The notes beneath the pieces were generated by a model. It saw only the letters and a program-made list of their open reading frames with translations, did no database searches and was not told the origin of the DNA. A DNA stretch of 15,023 nucleotides from Pseudomonadota bacterium (lineage in GTDB: Bacteria > Pseudomonadota > Gammaproteobacteria > CAMYNG01). The number at the start of each line of letters is the position of its first letter. Positions within the stretch are counted from its first letter, which is position 1. This document shows positions 6,330 through 13,390 of this stretch, piece by piece. A program made the position numbers and the translations under genes. The stretch covers positions 1,408,297-1,423,319 of the forward strand of contig CP070733.1 of assembly GCA_020347585.1 (NCBI GenBank). The letters run 5' to 3'.

Positions 6330-8741
6330 ATGGCACACGTGCTAAACGCATCGCTTCGTCGACTGACACTCCTACTGCTGATCGTCATCGTGTGCCTTGC
6401 AGGCCGCGATGTCGGCGCGCAGGAAAAGGGCGAAAAGCAGGCGCCGCAACCGGCGGAAATAACCAAGGTACTTGACAGCACCGAGCGCGAACTCAAGCGC
6501 GAGCCCGCCCGGCTAGGCAAGCTAAATGAGTATCTCAAGCAACTTCCGAACTTCAGGAGTTGGGCCACCAAGTGCATCGCCGACACTGAAAAGGCCCTGG
6601 CGCAGACCGAAGAAGGCTTTAAATCCCTGGGCGACCCGGTAAAGGGCGAGACCGCCGCAGTCGTCAAGAAGCGTGCAGCGCTGGAAAAAGAGAAAGCCGC
6701 CGCCGAAAAAGCGCTGGCGACATGTCGCGTTATCGAACTGCGCAGCGCGGAATTCATCGACGAGATCAACGCGCTCAAACAATCAATCCTCGCCGAGCAG
6801 TTGCTGGCCAAAGGCCCCAACCTGTTTGTGCTGCTGCGCGAGAACTGGCAACAACCCGCCATATGGATCGATGCCAGCAAGGAGTTTATTGTCGAGCACA
6901 GCGGGCTCGACAAGCTGACGCAGGTGCAATGGCTTATGTTTGTGCTTGTGCTGGCACTGAGCGCCGGAGCGAGCATGGTGGTGCGCACAGCCCTGCGCAA
7001 CTGGGAGCAACACCATGAGCCCGGGGACGTGCTGTCGCGCCAACTGCTGTGTGCACTGGTCACCACCTTCCGCCACTACGCACCCTCGCTGCTGACAAGT
7101 GCCGCTGCGGCGCTGTTCCTGCATTTTGCCACCAGTGCGTTCAAACCGACACCGTTTTTGACACTGTTCGCCTACGGACTGCCTGCAGTGTTTGTTTCGA
7201 TGGCGCTCATCCACCTATTTCTATACACGCCGCTGAACCTGCGCGGGCTACGCAAGATATCGAGCGATGCCGGGCGCGCACTTGCACGGCGCCTTAAGGT
7301 GCTGGTACTTCTAATTTTCATCGGCTACATCCTGTTTGCCACCATCCTGTCACAGAGCCTCCCCGAGCCCGCACTGCTCGTTGCACGCGCCGTATACGCC
7401 GCGGTGTTAGTGCTAAATCTGATCTGGGTGATCTGGCTGGCTGGTCGCTTGCACGGTGCGACTCGATCTCTGGTGATCCGGATCCTCATTTCGGCGCTGC
7501 TCCTTGGCATGTTGTCCGCGGAGTTCCTCGGCTATCGCAACCTCTCGGGATACATGCTGCGAACTATCTTGGGAACGCTGATCGCGCTCGGCTTGTTCGC
7601 CCTGCTCAGTGATCTTGTCAGCGACGCTTTCGACAGCCTCGAGCGTGGCGAATTGCGCTGGCAGAAAAAACTACGCGACAAACTCGGCGCCAAGCCCGGC
7701 GAACATTTGCCCGGCGTGGTCTGGGTGCGACTATTACTCTCTACGGCGCTGTGGGTCGGGCTGGTAGTGGCGCTCATCTTCGTGTGGCAGGTTCCGACCG
7801 CCTACGTCGACATCGCGGCACACTACCTGCTTGACGGCTTCAAGGTTGGCACGGTCCATATAGACCCGCTGCGCATCGTCGAGGCCGTGCTAATCCTGGC
7901 GCTATTGCTCGCCCTTAATGGCTGGATTCGCCGCCGCTTCGAAAAAAAGTGGTTGGCCAAAACACGCATGGATCGCGGCGCCCGCGAATCGGTCGCCACC
8001 ATCACCGGCTACGTGGGTGTGACTATCGTACTGCTGATAGCGCTGAGTGTGGCGGGCATGGACTTTTCCAACCTCGCCATCATCGCCGGCGCGCTGTCGC
8101 TCGGCATTGGTTTTGGCCTGCAGAATATTGTCAACAACTTCGTTTCCGGACTGATTTTACTGTTCGAGCGCCCGGTCAAGACCGGTGACTGGATTGTAGT
8201 GGGCGGCGTCGAAGGCTACGTCAAGCGCATCAGCATCCGCTCCACGCAGATCCAGACCTTCGATCGTGCCGACGTCATTGTACCCAACTCTGAGTTGGTC
8301 TCGGGGCAGGTGACCAATTGGATGCTGCACGACATGCGTGGCCGGGTGCGCGTGCCGGTAGGCGTTGCATACGGATCAGACACGGCGGCAGTCAAGGACG
8401 TATTGCTCTCGGTTGCCAACGAACATCCGGATGTCATCACTGATGGCATCCTCGCGCCGCCGCCGCGCGTGTTGTTTGTCCGTTTTGGCGACAGTTCACT
8501 AGATTTCGAGTTGCGCGCGCACGTCCGCGACGTTGACCGGCGCATGGTAGTAATTAGCGACCTGAACTTCGCTATCGACGCAACGTTTCGCGAGAAGAAC
8601 ATCGAGATCCCGTTCCCGCAGCGCGACCTGCACGTCAAGAATCTGCCCGGCAAGCACGCGCCGGCGCCGGAACAAGCACCGCTCGAGGAAGTCCCGCACG
8701 AGGATCGCAACACCAAGGAGCGCGACGGTGGTGATACTTAA
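6330..8741 (+). CDS. Large MscS-family mechanosensitive ion channel (MscK/DUF3772-like architecture)
   Basis: Inner-membrane channel that would open under membrane tension on hypo-osmotic shock. It has 803 residues. A signal peptide (hydrophobic core about 11-24, likely cleavage after DVGA at 30) leads to a periplasmic helical, Lys/Glu/Ala-rich region about 31-200 with coiled-coil character. About ten membrane spans follow, near 202-219, 246-270, 275-299, 326-345, 350-373, 382-402, 410-432, 465-486, 512-531 and 555-575. The MscS core comes next: the pore helix with its Gly/Ala pattern about 583-607 (AGALSLGIGFGLQNIVNNF), then the beta domain with FERPVKTGDWIVV and VPNSELVSGQVTNW, then the alpha/beta vestibule to about 772. 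A Pro/Glu-rich tail of about 30 residues ends the protein. It is smaller than E. coli MscK (about 1120). The leader is rich in inverted repeats. Family assignment is secure; the exact subfamily is not. Confidence 0.93.
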   Translation: MAHVLNASLRRLTLLLLIVIVCLAGRDVGAQEKGEKQAPQPAEITKVLDSTERELKREPARLGKLNEYLKQLPNFRSWATKCIADTEKALAQTEEGFKSLGDPVKGETAAVVKKRAALEKEKAAAEKALATCRVIELRSAEFIDEINALKQSILAEQLLAKGPNLFVLLRENWQQPAIWIDASKEFIVEHSGLDKLTQVQWLMFVLVLALSAGASMVVRTALRNWEQHHEPGDVLSRQLLCALVTTFRHYAPSLLTSAAAALFLHFATSAFKPTPFLTLFAYGLPAVFVSMALIHLFLYTPLNLRGLRKISSDAGRALARRLKVLVLLIFIGYILFATILSQSLPEPALLVARAVYAAVLVLNLIWVIWLAGRLHGATRSLVIRILISALLLGMLSAEFLGYRNLSGYMLRTILGTLIALGLFALLSDLVSDAFDSLERGELRWQKKLRDKLGAKPGEHLPGVVWVRLLLSTALWVGLVVALIFVWQVPTAYVDIAAHYLLDGFKVGTVHIDPLRIVEAVLILALLLALNGWIRRRFEKKWLAKTRMDRGARESVATITGYVGVTIVLLIALSVAGMDFSNLAIIAGALSLGIGFGLQNIVNNFVSGLILLFERPVKTGDWIVVGGVEGYVKRISIRSTQIQTFDRADVIVPNSELVSGQVTNWMLHDMRGRVRVPVGVAYGSDTAAVKDVLLSVANEHPDVITDGILAPPPRVLFVRFGDSSLDFELRAHVRDVDRRMVVISDLNFAIDATFREKNIEIPFPQRDLHVKNLPGKHAPAPEQAPLEEVPHEDRNTKERDGGDT

Positions 8742-8784
8742 GCTCATGCGTCACGCGATTCGACTGGCCAGCACTGAGTCTTCC

Positions 8785-8814
8785 TTGACAGTCGTCACAG
8801 CACTTGCGTACAGT
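8785..8814 (+). promoter_or_regulatory. Sigma70-like promoter for the riboswitch-btuB operon
   Basis: A perfect -35 TTGACA at 8785-8790 is followed after 18 bases by TACAGT at 8809-8814, four of six matches to TATAAT. Transcription would start near 8821, about 15 bases before the riboswitch closing stem. A small hairpin AGTG-CGAG-CACT followed by TTTTT (8812-8827) overlaps this region and could act as a weak terminator for the channel gene; that reading is less sure. Confidence 0.5.
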
Positions 8815-8835
8815 GCGAGCACTTTTTGAAATATT

Positions 8836-9040
8836 CGCTTCAGGTTCTCCCGGGGCATTCGTCCAGGGGAGTGAAACGGGAAGCCGGTGCGCAGTAGTTC
8901 ACGACGATACTGCAAGTCCGGCACTGCCCCCGCAACGGTAGGCGAGAGCAGGTGAATCAGAATGCCACTGCGCAGGCGCGCGGGAAGGCGATTCACCGGG
9001 GATAAGTCCCGCTCGCAAGTCCGGAGACCGGCCTGAAGCG
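8836..9040 (+). ncRNA. Cobalamin (B12) riboswitch
   Basis: The conserved cobalamin aptamer landmarks occur in order: GGGAAGCCGGTG near 8878-8889, AAGTCCGGCACTGCCCCCGC followed by AACGGTA at 8914-8940, and the B12 box AAGTCCGGAGACCGGCCTG at 9017-9035. The ends are fixed by a 9-base closing stem, CGCTTCAGG 8836-8844 pairing exactly with CCTGAAGCG 9032-9040. Adenosylcobalamin binding should repress the downstream operon btuB-tonB-adenosyltransferase. The expression platform lies in 9041-9154. Family assignment is very secure from these motifs. Confidence 0.96.
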
Positions 9041-9154
9041 ACACAGGTGTGCTGCGGAGGGCGGCGTCCGGTGGCAGACCGTTCACGCCACACCGACCCC
9101 TCCTCAGCACGAGATGTTCCATGCACGGGGCGTGCATAGCCAGGGGGGAAATCA
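9041..9154 (+). promoter_or_regulatory. Riboswitch expression platform and btuB ribosome-binding site
   Basis: Downstream of the aptamer, GGAGGG (9056-9061) can pair with CCCTCC (9098-9103) around an inner GTGGC (9071-9075) / GCCAC (9087-9091) stem. A perfect 7-base hairpin ATGCACG-GGG-CGTGCAT occupies 9121-9137, directly before the strong ribosome-binding site AGGGGGGAA (9142-9150). There is no T-run after any hairpin, so translational control through the ribosome-binding site is more likely than transcription termination (inference). Confidence 0.5.
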
Positions 9155-11098
9155 ATGCAGTTCGCGTACCGCTTTGCCGGCGGACTAGCGCTTGTCGCCG
9201 GTCTGCTCGCTGCAACGCCCGCCACCAGCCAGGAACAGCAGGCGCCGCCGCAGGATCAGGGGCAGCGACCGCCGGCACAATCTGCACCGCAGCCGGCAAC
9301 GACTGACGCCGCGCTGCCAACCGACCCGGACCCAGCTATAGAAACCCCCATCATCGTTAGTGCAACGCGCACCGCGCAGACTGTTGATGAGACACTGTCA
9401 CCCGTCATCATCATCGGCCGCGAGGAGATCGAACGCAATCCGGCATCGGATGTTCCCAACCTGCTGCAACAGCAAGCGGGCATCGACGTCGCCCGCACCG
9501 GCGGTGCCGGACAGTTAACCTCGGTATTCATCCGCGGCGCCGACAGCAACCACACCCTGGTGATGATTGACGGCGTGCGCATGAATCCGGGCACCATCGG
9601 CATCGCCGCCATACAAAACATCAGCCTTAACATGGTCGAGCGCATCGAGGTGGTCAAGGGGCCACGTTCCACCCTCTACGGTTCCGATGCTATCGGCGGC
9701 GTAATCAACATCATCACCCGCCGAGGCCAGAAAGGAATCCAATACAACGCCAGCGTCGGTGGCGGCAGCAACAACACTAAAGAGTTCAAACTGGGCGCCC
9801 ACAATCGCCAGGAGGACCGCGGTGCAGGCATCAATATCAGCGCGCTCGATACCGATGGCATCCCGCCGCGTACCGATTCGGACGCGGGCGGCGCCTACGA
9901 TAATCTTAGCTACGACATCCACGCCCGCAAACGTGTGTTCGGAAATTCCGACGTCAAGCTAAGCTACTGGCGTTCGGAGGGGACGGCGAACTACGTCGAT
10001 TTTTTGCTGAGCCCCGTCTCGCAGGACTACCGCAACAGCATCGGCACGGTGGGCTTTGACACCCGGGCCACAGACAACTGGATCAGCAAGGCCAGACTGA
10101 GCCAGATGAAGGACAAGATTGAACAAAATCAGGGCCCCGACTTCACCCGAACCGAGCGCCTTGCGCTGGATTGGCAAAACGACATCCAAATCGGCGAGGC
10201 GCACCTGGTGACCGCAGGTCTGTATCTCTCGGACGAGGACGTACGCTCTCAGGTGTTTGGCACTGGTTTTGACGAGACGCTTTACCAAAACGCCGCATTC
10301 GCCCAGGACAACACGCGTATCGGAAAACATCACATCGTCGCGGGCGCCCGTTACAACGATCACAAGACCGCCGGCGATCACACCACGTGGAACCTTGAGT
10401 ACGGCTACGACGTGCTGCCGCAGCTGCGGGTCATCGGCGCCGCCAATACCGGCTTTCGCGCACCGGACGGTACGGACCTGTATGGCTTCGGCGGCAATCC
10501 CGACCTAAAGCCGGAGACCTCCCAAAACACGGAAATTTCACTGCGTTTCAACGCCAGTTCACGCCACTCGGCCTACGTCAACGCGTTCAACAACAACATC
10601 GACGACCTCATCGAGTATGTCGACCCGGACGGCTTTCCCGGGCCGATACCCGGAGAAAACCAGAACGTAGGCCGCGCACGCGTTCGCGGTGTTGAACTGG
10701 GTTACGGCTTTCAGCATCAAGGCCTGGCGCTACGCGCCGGTGCCGTGTATCAGGATCCGGAAAATCTCGATACCGGCACGCAGTTGCTACGGCGCAGCAA
10801 GGAAAGCGCATCGGTGTCGGTGGCGTACGATCGCCCGCGCTATAAGGTTGCCGCCGACGTGCGTTACACGGGCGAGCGCAAGGACTTCAACGACTTTGGC
10901 ACTATTGTTACGCTCGACAGCTACACACTGGTAAACCTGTCCGGCGACTTCAGGCTGACGCGCGCCTGGACCCTGACGGGGCGTGTCGAGAATTTATTCG
11001 ATGCAAACTATACACTGGTCTCCGGCTTCAACGCGCCGGGGCTAAGCGCCTTCGTCGAGATTCGCTGGGCGATGCCCGCCGCGGCACTGACCCGCTGA
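9155..11098 (+). CDS. btuB: TonB-dependent vitamin B12 outer-membrane receptor BtuB
   Basis: Outer-membrane beta-barrel that imports cobalamin using TonB energy. It has 647 residues, against about 614 in E. coli. The signal peptide spans about 1-25. A Pro/Gln-rich stretch about 26-62 separates it from the TonB box ETPIIVSAT (63-71), which corresponds to the DTLVVTA type. The plug domain runs about 75-190, with VFIRGADSNHTLVMIDG at 124-140 and KGPRSTLYGSDAIGGVINI at 168-186. The barrel follows. An Asp-rich loop (D232, D234, D241, D243, D249) resembles the calcium-binding loops of BtuB. The last strand reads FVEIRW, then nine extra residues follow, which is unusual because barrel proteins usually end on the aromatic. 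Expression is set by the cobalamin riboswitch upstream; tonB follows after 3 bases. The riboswitch makes B12 the most likely ligand. Confidence 0.94.
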   Translation: MQFAYRFAGGLALVAGLLAATPATSQEQQAPPQDQGQRPPAQSAPQPATTDAALPTDPDPAIETPIIVSATRTAQTVDETLSPVIIIGREEIERNPASDVPNLLQQQAGIDVARTGGAGQLTSVFIRGADSNHTLVMIDGVRMNPGTIGIAAIQNISLNMVERIEVVKGPRSTLYGSDAIGGVINIITRRGQKGIQYNASVGGGSNNTKEFKLGAHNRQEDRGAGINISALDTDGIPPRTDSDAGGAYDNLSYDIHARKRVFGNSDVKLSYWRSEGTANYVDFLLSPVSQDYRNSIGTVGFDTRATDNWISKARLSQMKDKIEQNQGPDFTRTERLALDWQNDIQIGEAHLVTAGLYLSDEDVRSQVFGTGFDETLYQNAAFAQDNTRIGKHHIVAGARYNDHKTAGDHTTWNLEYGYDVLPQLRVIGAANTGFRAPDGTDLYGFGGNPDLKPETSQNTEISLRFNASSRHSAYVNAFNNNIDDLIEYVDPDGFPGPIPGENQNVGRARVRGVELGYGFQHQGLALRAGAVYQDPENLDTGTQLLRRSKESASVSVAYDRPRYKVAADVRYTGERKDFNDFGTIVTLDSYTLVNLSGDFRLTRAWTLTGRVENLFDANYTLVSGFNAPGLSAFVEIRWAMPAAALTR

Positions 11099-11101
11099 GC
11101 C

Positions 11102-11788
11102 ATGCGTACGGTCCCTGTTCATTGGCTTTTGATCTCGGTAGCGCTGCATGCGCCGCTGCTGTGGTACTGGCAGTCGCCAGACCTCGCAAGCCAGCAGGTA
11201 CCGGGACCACTGCAGGTACGCATCGTACCGGGGCAGGATTCCGCTCAGACCGCCCAGCAACCGACGAACACTGCGCGCGCCCCGCAAGTGCCGCCCGCGC
11301 CCGACGCGACGGGCCCGGTCCGCCACACTGCGCCCCAGCACACGGGCAAGACCCGAGCCACACGTCGGGAGTCCACTCGCACGGCGCCGGCACCTCGGAC
11401 TGCAACGACACACGTCGAGCGCAGCGCTGTTACGCCGACCCCGGTAGCGGCCGCCACGCCCGCCGCAGCGGGCAATGCGGCACGCGCGTGGGTACGTTCA
11501 CGCATCCGCGACGATCTGAACCGTCATTTCGTCTACCCCATGCTGGCGCGGCGCCACGGCTGGGAGGGCGAAGTGTTGGTGCAATTCACCGTGAGTCCCG
11601 GCGGGCACATCGGCAACGTGCAGGTAACGCGCAGTTCCGGCCACCGGATTCTCGATCGATCCGCTGTCAGGGCACTGGCCAGACTCAAGCGTATCGAACT
11701 GGAAAGTACATGGTGGGGGGAGCAGTTGCTTGATATCCGTATTCCGGTTATCTATCAACTGCACGAGGGACAACTGCACGGGGGCTAA
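11102..11788 (+). CDS. tonB: Energy transducer TonB dedicated to the B12 operon
   Basis: Inner-membrane-anchored periplasmic protein that couples the proton motive force, through ExbB/ExbD, to BtuB. It has 228 residues. A single N-terminal span about 7-24 contains the S-x3-H pair (Ser12, His16) that matches Ser16/His20 of E. coli TonB, needed for coupling. A Pro/Ala/Thr/Arg-rich periplasmic linker runs about 43-125. The TonB C-terminal domain about 130-220 has FVYPMLARR (Tyr145-Pro146), GWEGEVLVQFTV at 153-164 and SSGHRILDRSAVRAL. The ATG is three bases after the btuB stop and no good ribosome-binding site is seen, so translational coupling is likely. No ExbB or ExbD gene is in the window, so it must borrow a pair encoded elsewhere (inference). 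Confidence 0.93.
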   Translation: MRTVPVHWLLISVALHAPLLWYWQSPDLASQQVPGPLQVRIVPGQDSAQTAQQPTNTARAPQVPPAPDATGPVRHTAPQHTGKTRATRRESTRTAPAPRTATTHVERSAVTPTPVAAATPAAAGNAARAWVRSRIRDDLNRHFVYPMLARRHGWEGEVLVQFTVSPGGHIGNVQVTRSSGHRILDRSAVRALARLKRIELESTWWGEQLLDIRIPVIYQLHEGQLHGG

Positions 11789-11793
11789 CCGCC

Positions 11794-12348
11794 ATGGGTA
11801 ACCGCCTGTCAAAAATCTACACCCGCACCGGCGATGACGGCACCACGGGACTCGGTGACGGCAGCCGCGTCGACAAGGACAACCCGCGGGTGGAAGCCTA
11901 CGGTACCGTCGATGAACTCAACAGCGTAGTCGGCATGGTGCTGGCCCACGATCTGCCCGAGGCAATCCGCGCCTGCCTGACGAATATCCAGCATGAACTG
12001 TTCGATTTAGGTGGCGAACTCAGCATGCCCGCGCACCAGTTCATCACCGACGCCCAGGTCACGGCGCTTGAAGCCGCCATCGACACCTTCAACGCGGAAC
12101 TGCCGCCGCTCAAGGAGTTCATACTACCGGCCGGTGGTCCGGCTACCTCGACCTGTCACCTGGCCCGTGCGGTGTGCCGGCGCGCCGAACGTCAAACGCT
12201 TGCGCTCGCCCGCCGAGAGGAGATCAACCGGACATCCCTGAGGTACCTCAACCGCCTGTCGGATCTGTTGTTCGTGATTGCGCGTTTGCTTGCGCGCCAC
12301 GAGAAGGGTGCAGAGGTGTTGTGGCGGTCGCTCGGTGACAGAAGTTGA
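11794..12348 (+). CDS. pduO: Cob(I)alamin adenosyltransferase, PduO type
   Basis: Transfers the 5'-deoxyadenosyl group of ATP to cob(I)alamin or cob(I)yrinate diamide to make the coenzyme form; cytoplasmic trimer in this family. It has 184 residues. The ATP-binding N-terminus YTRTGDDGTTGL is at 9-20, GTVDELNS at 37-44, FILPAGGPATSTCHLARAVCRRAER at 109-133 (conserved Arg cluster 125-133), and YLNRLSDLLF at 151-160. These place it in the PduO/MMAB family, not the CobA/BtuR or EutT families. ATG 11794 lies five bases after the tonB stop, and GGGGG in the end of tonB can serve as its ribosome-binding site. It is probably the last gene of the riboswitch operon, so the enzyme that makes the riboswitch ligand is under its control. 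Confidence 0.96.
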   Translation: MGNRLSKIYTRTGDDGTTGLGDGSRVDKDNPRVEAYGTVDELNSVVGMVLAHDLPEAIRACLTNIQHELFDLGGELSMPAHQFITDAQVTALEAAIDTFNAELPPLKEFILPAGGPATSTCHLARAVCRRAERQTLALARREEINRTSLRYLNRLSDLLFVIARLLARHEKGAEVLWRSLGDRS

Positions 12349-12378
12349 CAATCTTACTGGTAAATCACACGTTGATCC

Positions 12379-12405
12379 GGCCGTAACAAACGGCTAACTT
12401 GTTTG
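12379..12405 (+). terminator. Possible weak terminator after the adenosyltransferase gene
   Basis: GCCGT (12380-12384) pairs with ACGGC (12390-12394) around an AACAA loop; a G-T pair can extend it by one. The following TAACTTGTTTG is only partly T-rich. The position, 30 bases after the stop codon, is right for the end of the B12 operon, but the hairpin is short. Confidence 0.25.
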
Positions 12406-12512
12406 TGAAACATTCGTAACCGGTAACCGTCCGATAGAGACTTCCCCGCCGACCTACTGCCCTACTCGATAACCATCCGTATTCCCGACATCACAAACAA
12501 GGAGAAAGACGT

Positions 12513-12686
12513 ATGGTAACGCTGGACCTTACAGCCGAGGAGCAGACTATCCTGCTCCAGACCCTTGAGAATTGCCTCTCCGACCTCAGCGTCGAAATCG
12601 CCGATACTGACCTTAAGGATTATCGTGATGAACTCAAGTCCCGGCGCGGCGCACTTGAAAAGGTCGCGGTGGCGCTAAAGGGCTGA
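12513..12686 (+). CDS. Small 57-residue helical protein, function unknown
   Basis: A short open frame starting ATG 12513, directly preceded by the strong ribosome-binding site AAGGAGA (12499-12505). The product has 57 residues and is rich in Leu, Glu, Asp, Lys and Arg with heptad-like leucine spacing. It starts MVTLDLTAEEQTILLQTLE and ends in a basic helix with KSRRGALEKVAVALK, so two amphipathic helices are likely. It has no signal peptide or membrane span and one Cys (21). It resembles small conserved hypothetical proteins I have seen in proteobacteria, but I cannot name a family. It lies 164 bases after the adenosyltransferase, so it probably has its own promoter, and is followed by a strong hairpin. 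Coding character is good; function is unknown. Confidence 0.72.
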   Translation: MVTLDLTAEEQTILLQTLENCLSDLSVEIADTDLKDYRDELKSRRGALEKVAVALKG

Positions 12687-12703
12687 CTTCACGCTGAGGG
12701 AGT

Positions 12704-12729
12704 GCCCGGCGCGCTGTGGCGCGCCGGGC
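12704..12729. terminator. Perfect 11-base GC hairpin after the small gene
   Basis: GCCCGGCGCGC (12704-12714) and GCGCGCCGGGC (12719-12729) are exact complements around a TGTG loop. It starts 17 bases after the stop of the 57-residue gene and ends 32 bases before the GFA-type start. Neither side has a T-run, so it is not a classical intrinsic terminator; it could be a transcript-end stabiliser or a processing barrier. Confidence 0.5.
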
Positions 12730-12761
12730 AACAATCCGCCACCTTGCAAGGAACGCGGCCG

Positions 12762-13259
12762 ATGGACATCAGGGGATCATGCCACTGTGGCGCGGTGCAA
12801 TTTGCCGCGCACACACACACGCCGCACCCATACATGTGGTGTTATTGCTCCATTTGCCGCAAGACCGCCGGGGGTGGCGGCTATGCGATCAACATCATGG
12901 CCGACGCCGATACACTGCGCGTCGACGGCATGCAGCACGTCAGCCCTTACCAGGCCTGCATCAGCGACCCTGACGACCCTGCCAGCACGACACTGAGCCC
13001 TGCGGTACGACACTTCTGCAGTGTGTGTGGCAGCGCATTGTGGATCGCCGATCCGCGCTGGCCCGAGTGGATTTATCCATTCGCCTCGGCCATCGACACC
13101 GCGCTGCCAGTGCCGCCGGAACACACCCGCATCATGCTCGAGTTCGCGGCACCCTGGTGCGAGATCCCGCAGAACCCTAATGACAAGCACTTCGCCGGCT
13201 ATCCCGATGTCGCCATCATCGATTGGCACAAGCAGCACGGCCTTTACGAAGAGAGCTAA
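12762..13259 (+). CDS. GFA/CENP-V-type zinc protein (glutathione-dependent formaldehyde-activating family)
   Basis: A cytoplasmic zinc protein of 165 residues. The two zinc sites of the GFA fold are visible: SCHCG (Cys7, Cys9) with HFCSVCGS (Cys86, Cys89) for the structural ion, and CYCSIC (Cys27, Cys29, Cys32) for the second ion. The family is named after Gfa, which was proposed to speed S-hydroxymethylglutathione formation; most members have no proven substrate, so the role is not assigned. Start ATG 12762 is chosen because AAGGAA (12748-12753) is well placed and MDIRGSCHCGAVQF is a typical N-terminus. An upstream GTG at 12702 would translate through the hairpin and is rejected. Confidence 0.88.
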   Translation: MDIRGSCHCGAVQFAAHTHTPHPYMWCYCSICRKTAGGGGYAINIMADADTLRVDGMQHVSPYQACISDPDDPASTTLSPAVRHFCSVCGSALWIADPRWPEWIYPFASAIDTALPVPPEHTRIMLEFAAPWCEIPQNPNDKHFAGYPDVAIIDWHKQHGLYEES

Positions 13260-13322
13260 ACATCACACAGCCGCACCAAAATGCATTCGCCGCCATGTTC
13301 TCTTGCAATACGCAGCCGCACC

Positions 13323-13354
13323 GCGGTCCGCGATGAAGACGCGGCCGCTCCTAT
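13323..13354 (-). repeat. REP-like palindromic element
   Basis: Read on the minus strand it begins ATAGGAGCGG and folds as GCGG-C-CGCG, a seven-base loop, then CGCG-GA-CCGC. A GGAG-type head followed by an imperfect GC hairpin is the layout of REP elements in gammaproteobacteria. It lies in the 131-base gap before the Rossmann-fold gene. A 10-base direct repeat CAGCCGCACC occurs at 13269-13278 and 13313-13322. No REP-associated transposase is in the window. Confidence 0.5.
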
Positions 13355-13390
13355 CAGGGTTCAACCGCCCGCACCCCGGAGACAGATCAC

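Noticed and set aside
6320..7066. 248-residue minus-strand open frame opposite the channel gene
   Set aside because: Ser/Arg-rich product typical of an antisense shadow; the plus strand has a signal peptide and continuous MscS-type sequence.
8812..8827. Intrinsic terminator after the channel gene
   Set aside because: The AGTG-CGAG-CACT stem has only four bases and overlaps the -10 of the btuB promoter, so it is mentioned there and not listed as a terminator.
8751..9320. Long minus-strand open frame across the riboswitch and btuB start
   Set aside because: It runs antisense through a well-defined riboswitch and the btuB signal peptide; the product has no recognisable domain.
12702..12761. 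N-terminal extension of the GFA-type gene from GTG 12702
   Set aside because: It would begin inside the 11-base hairpin and precede the clear AAGGAA ribosome-binding site of ATG 12762.
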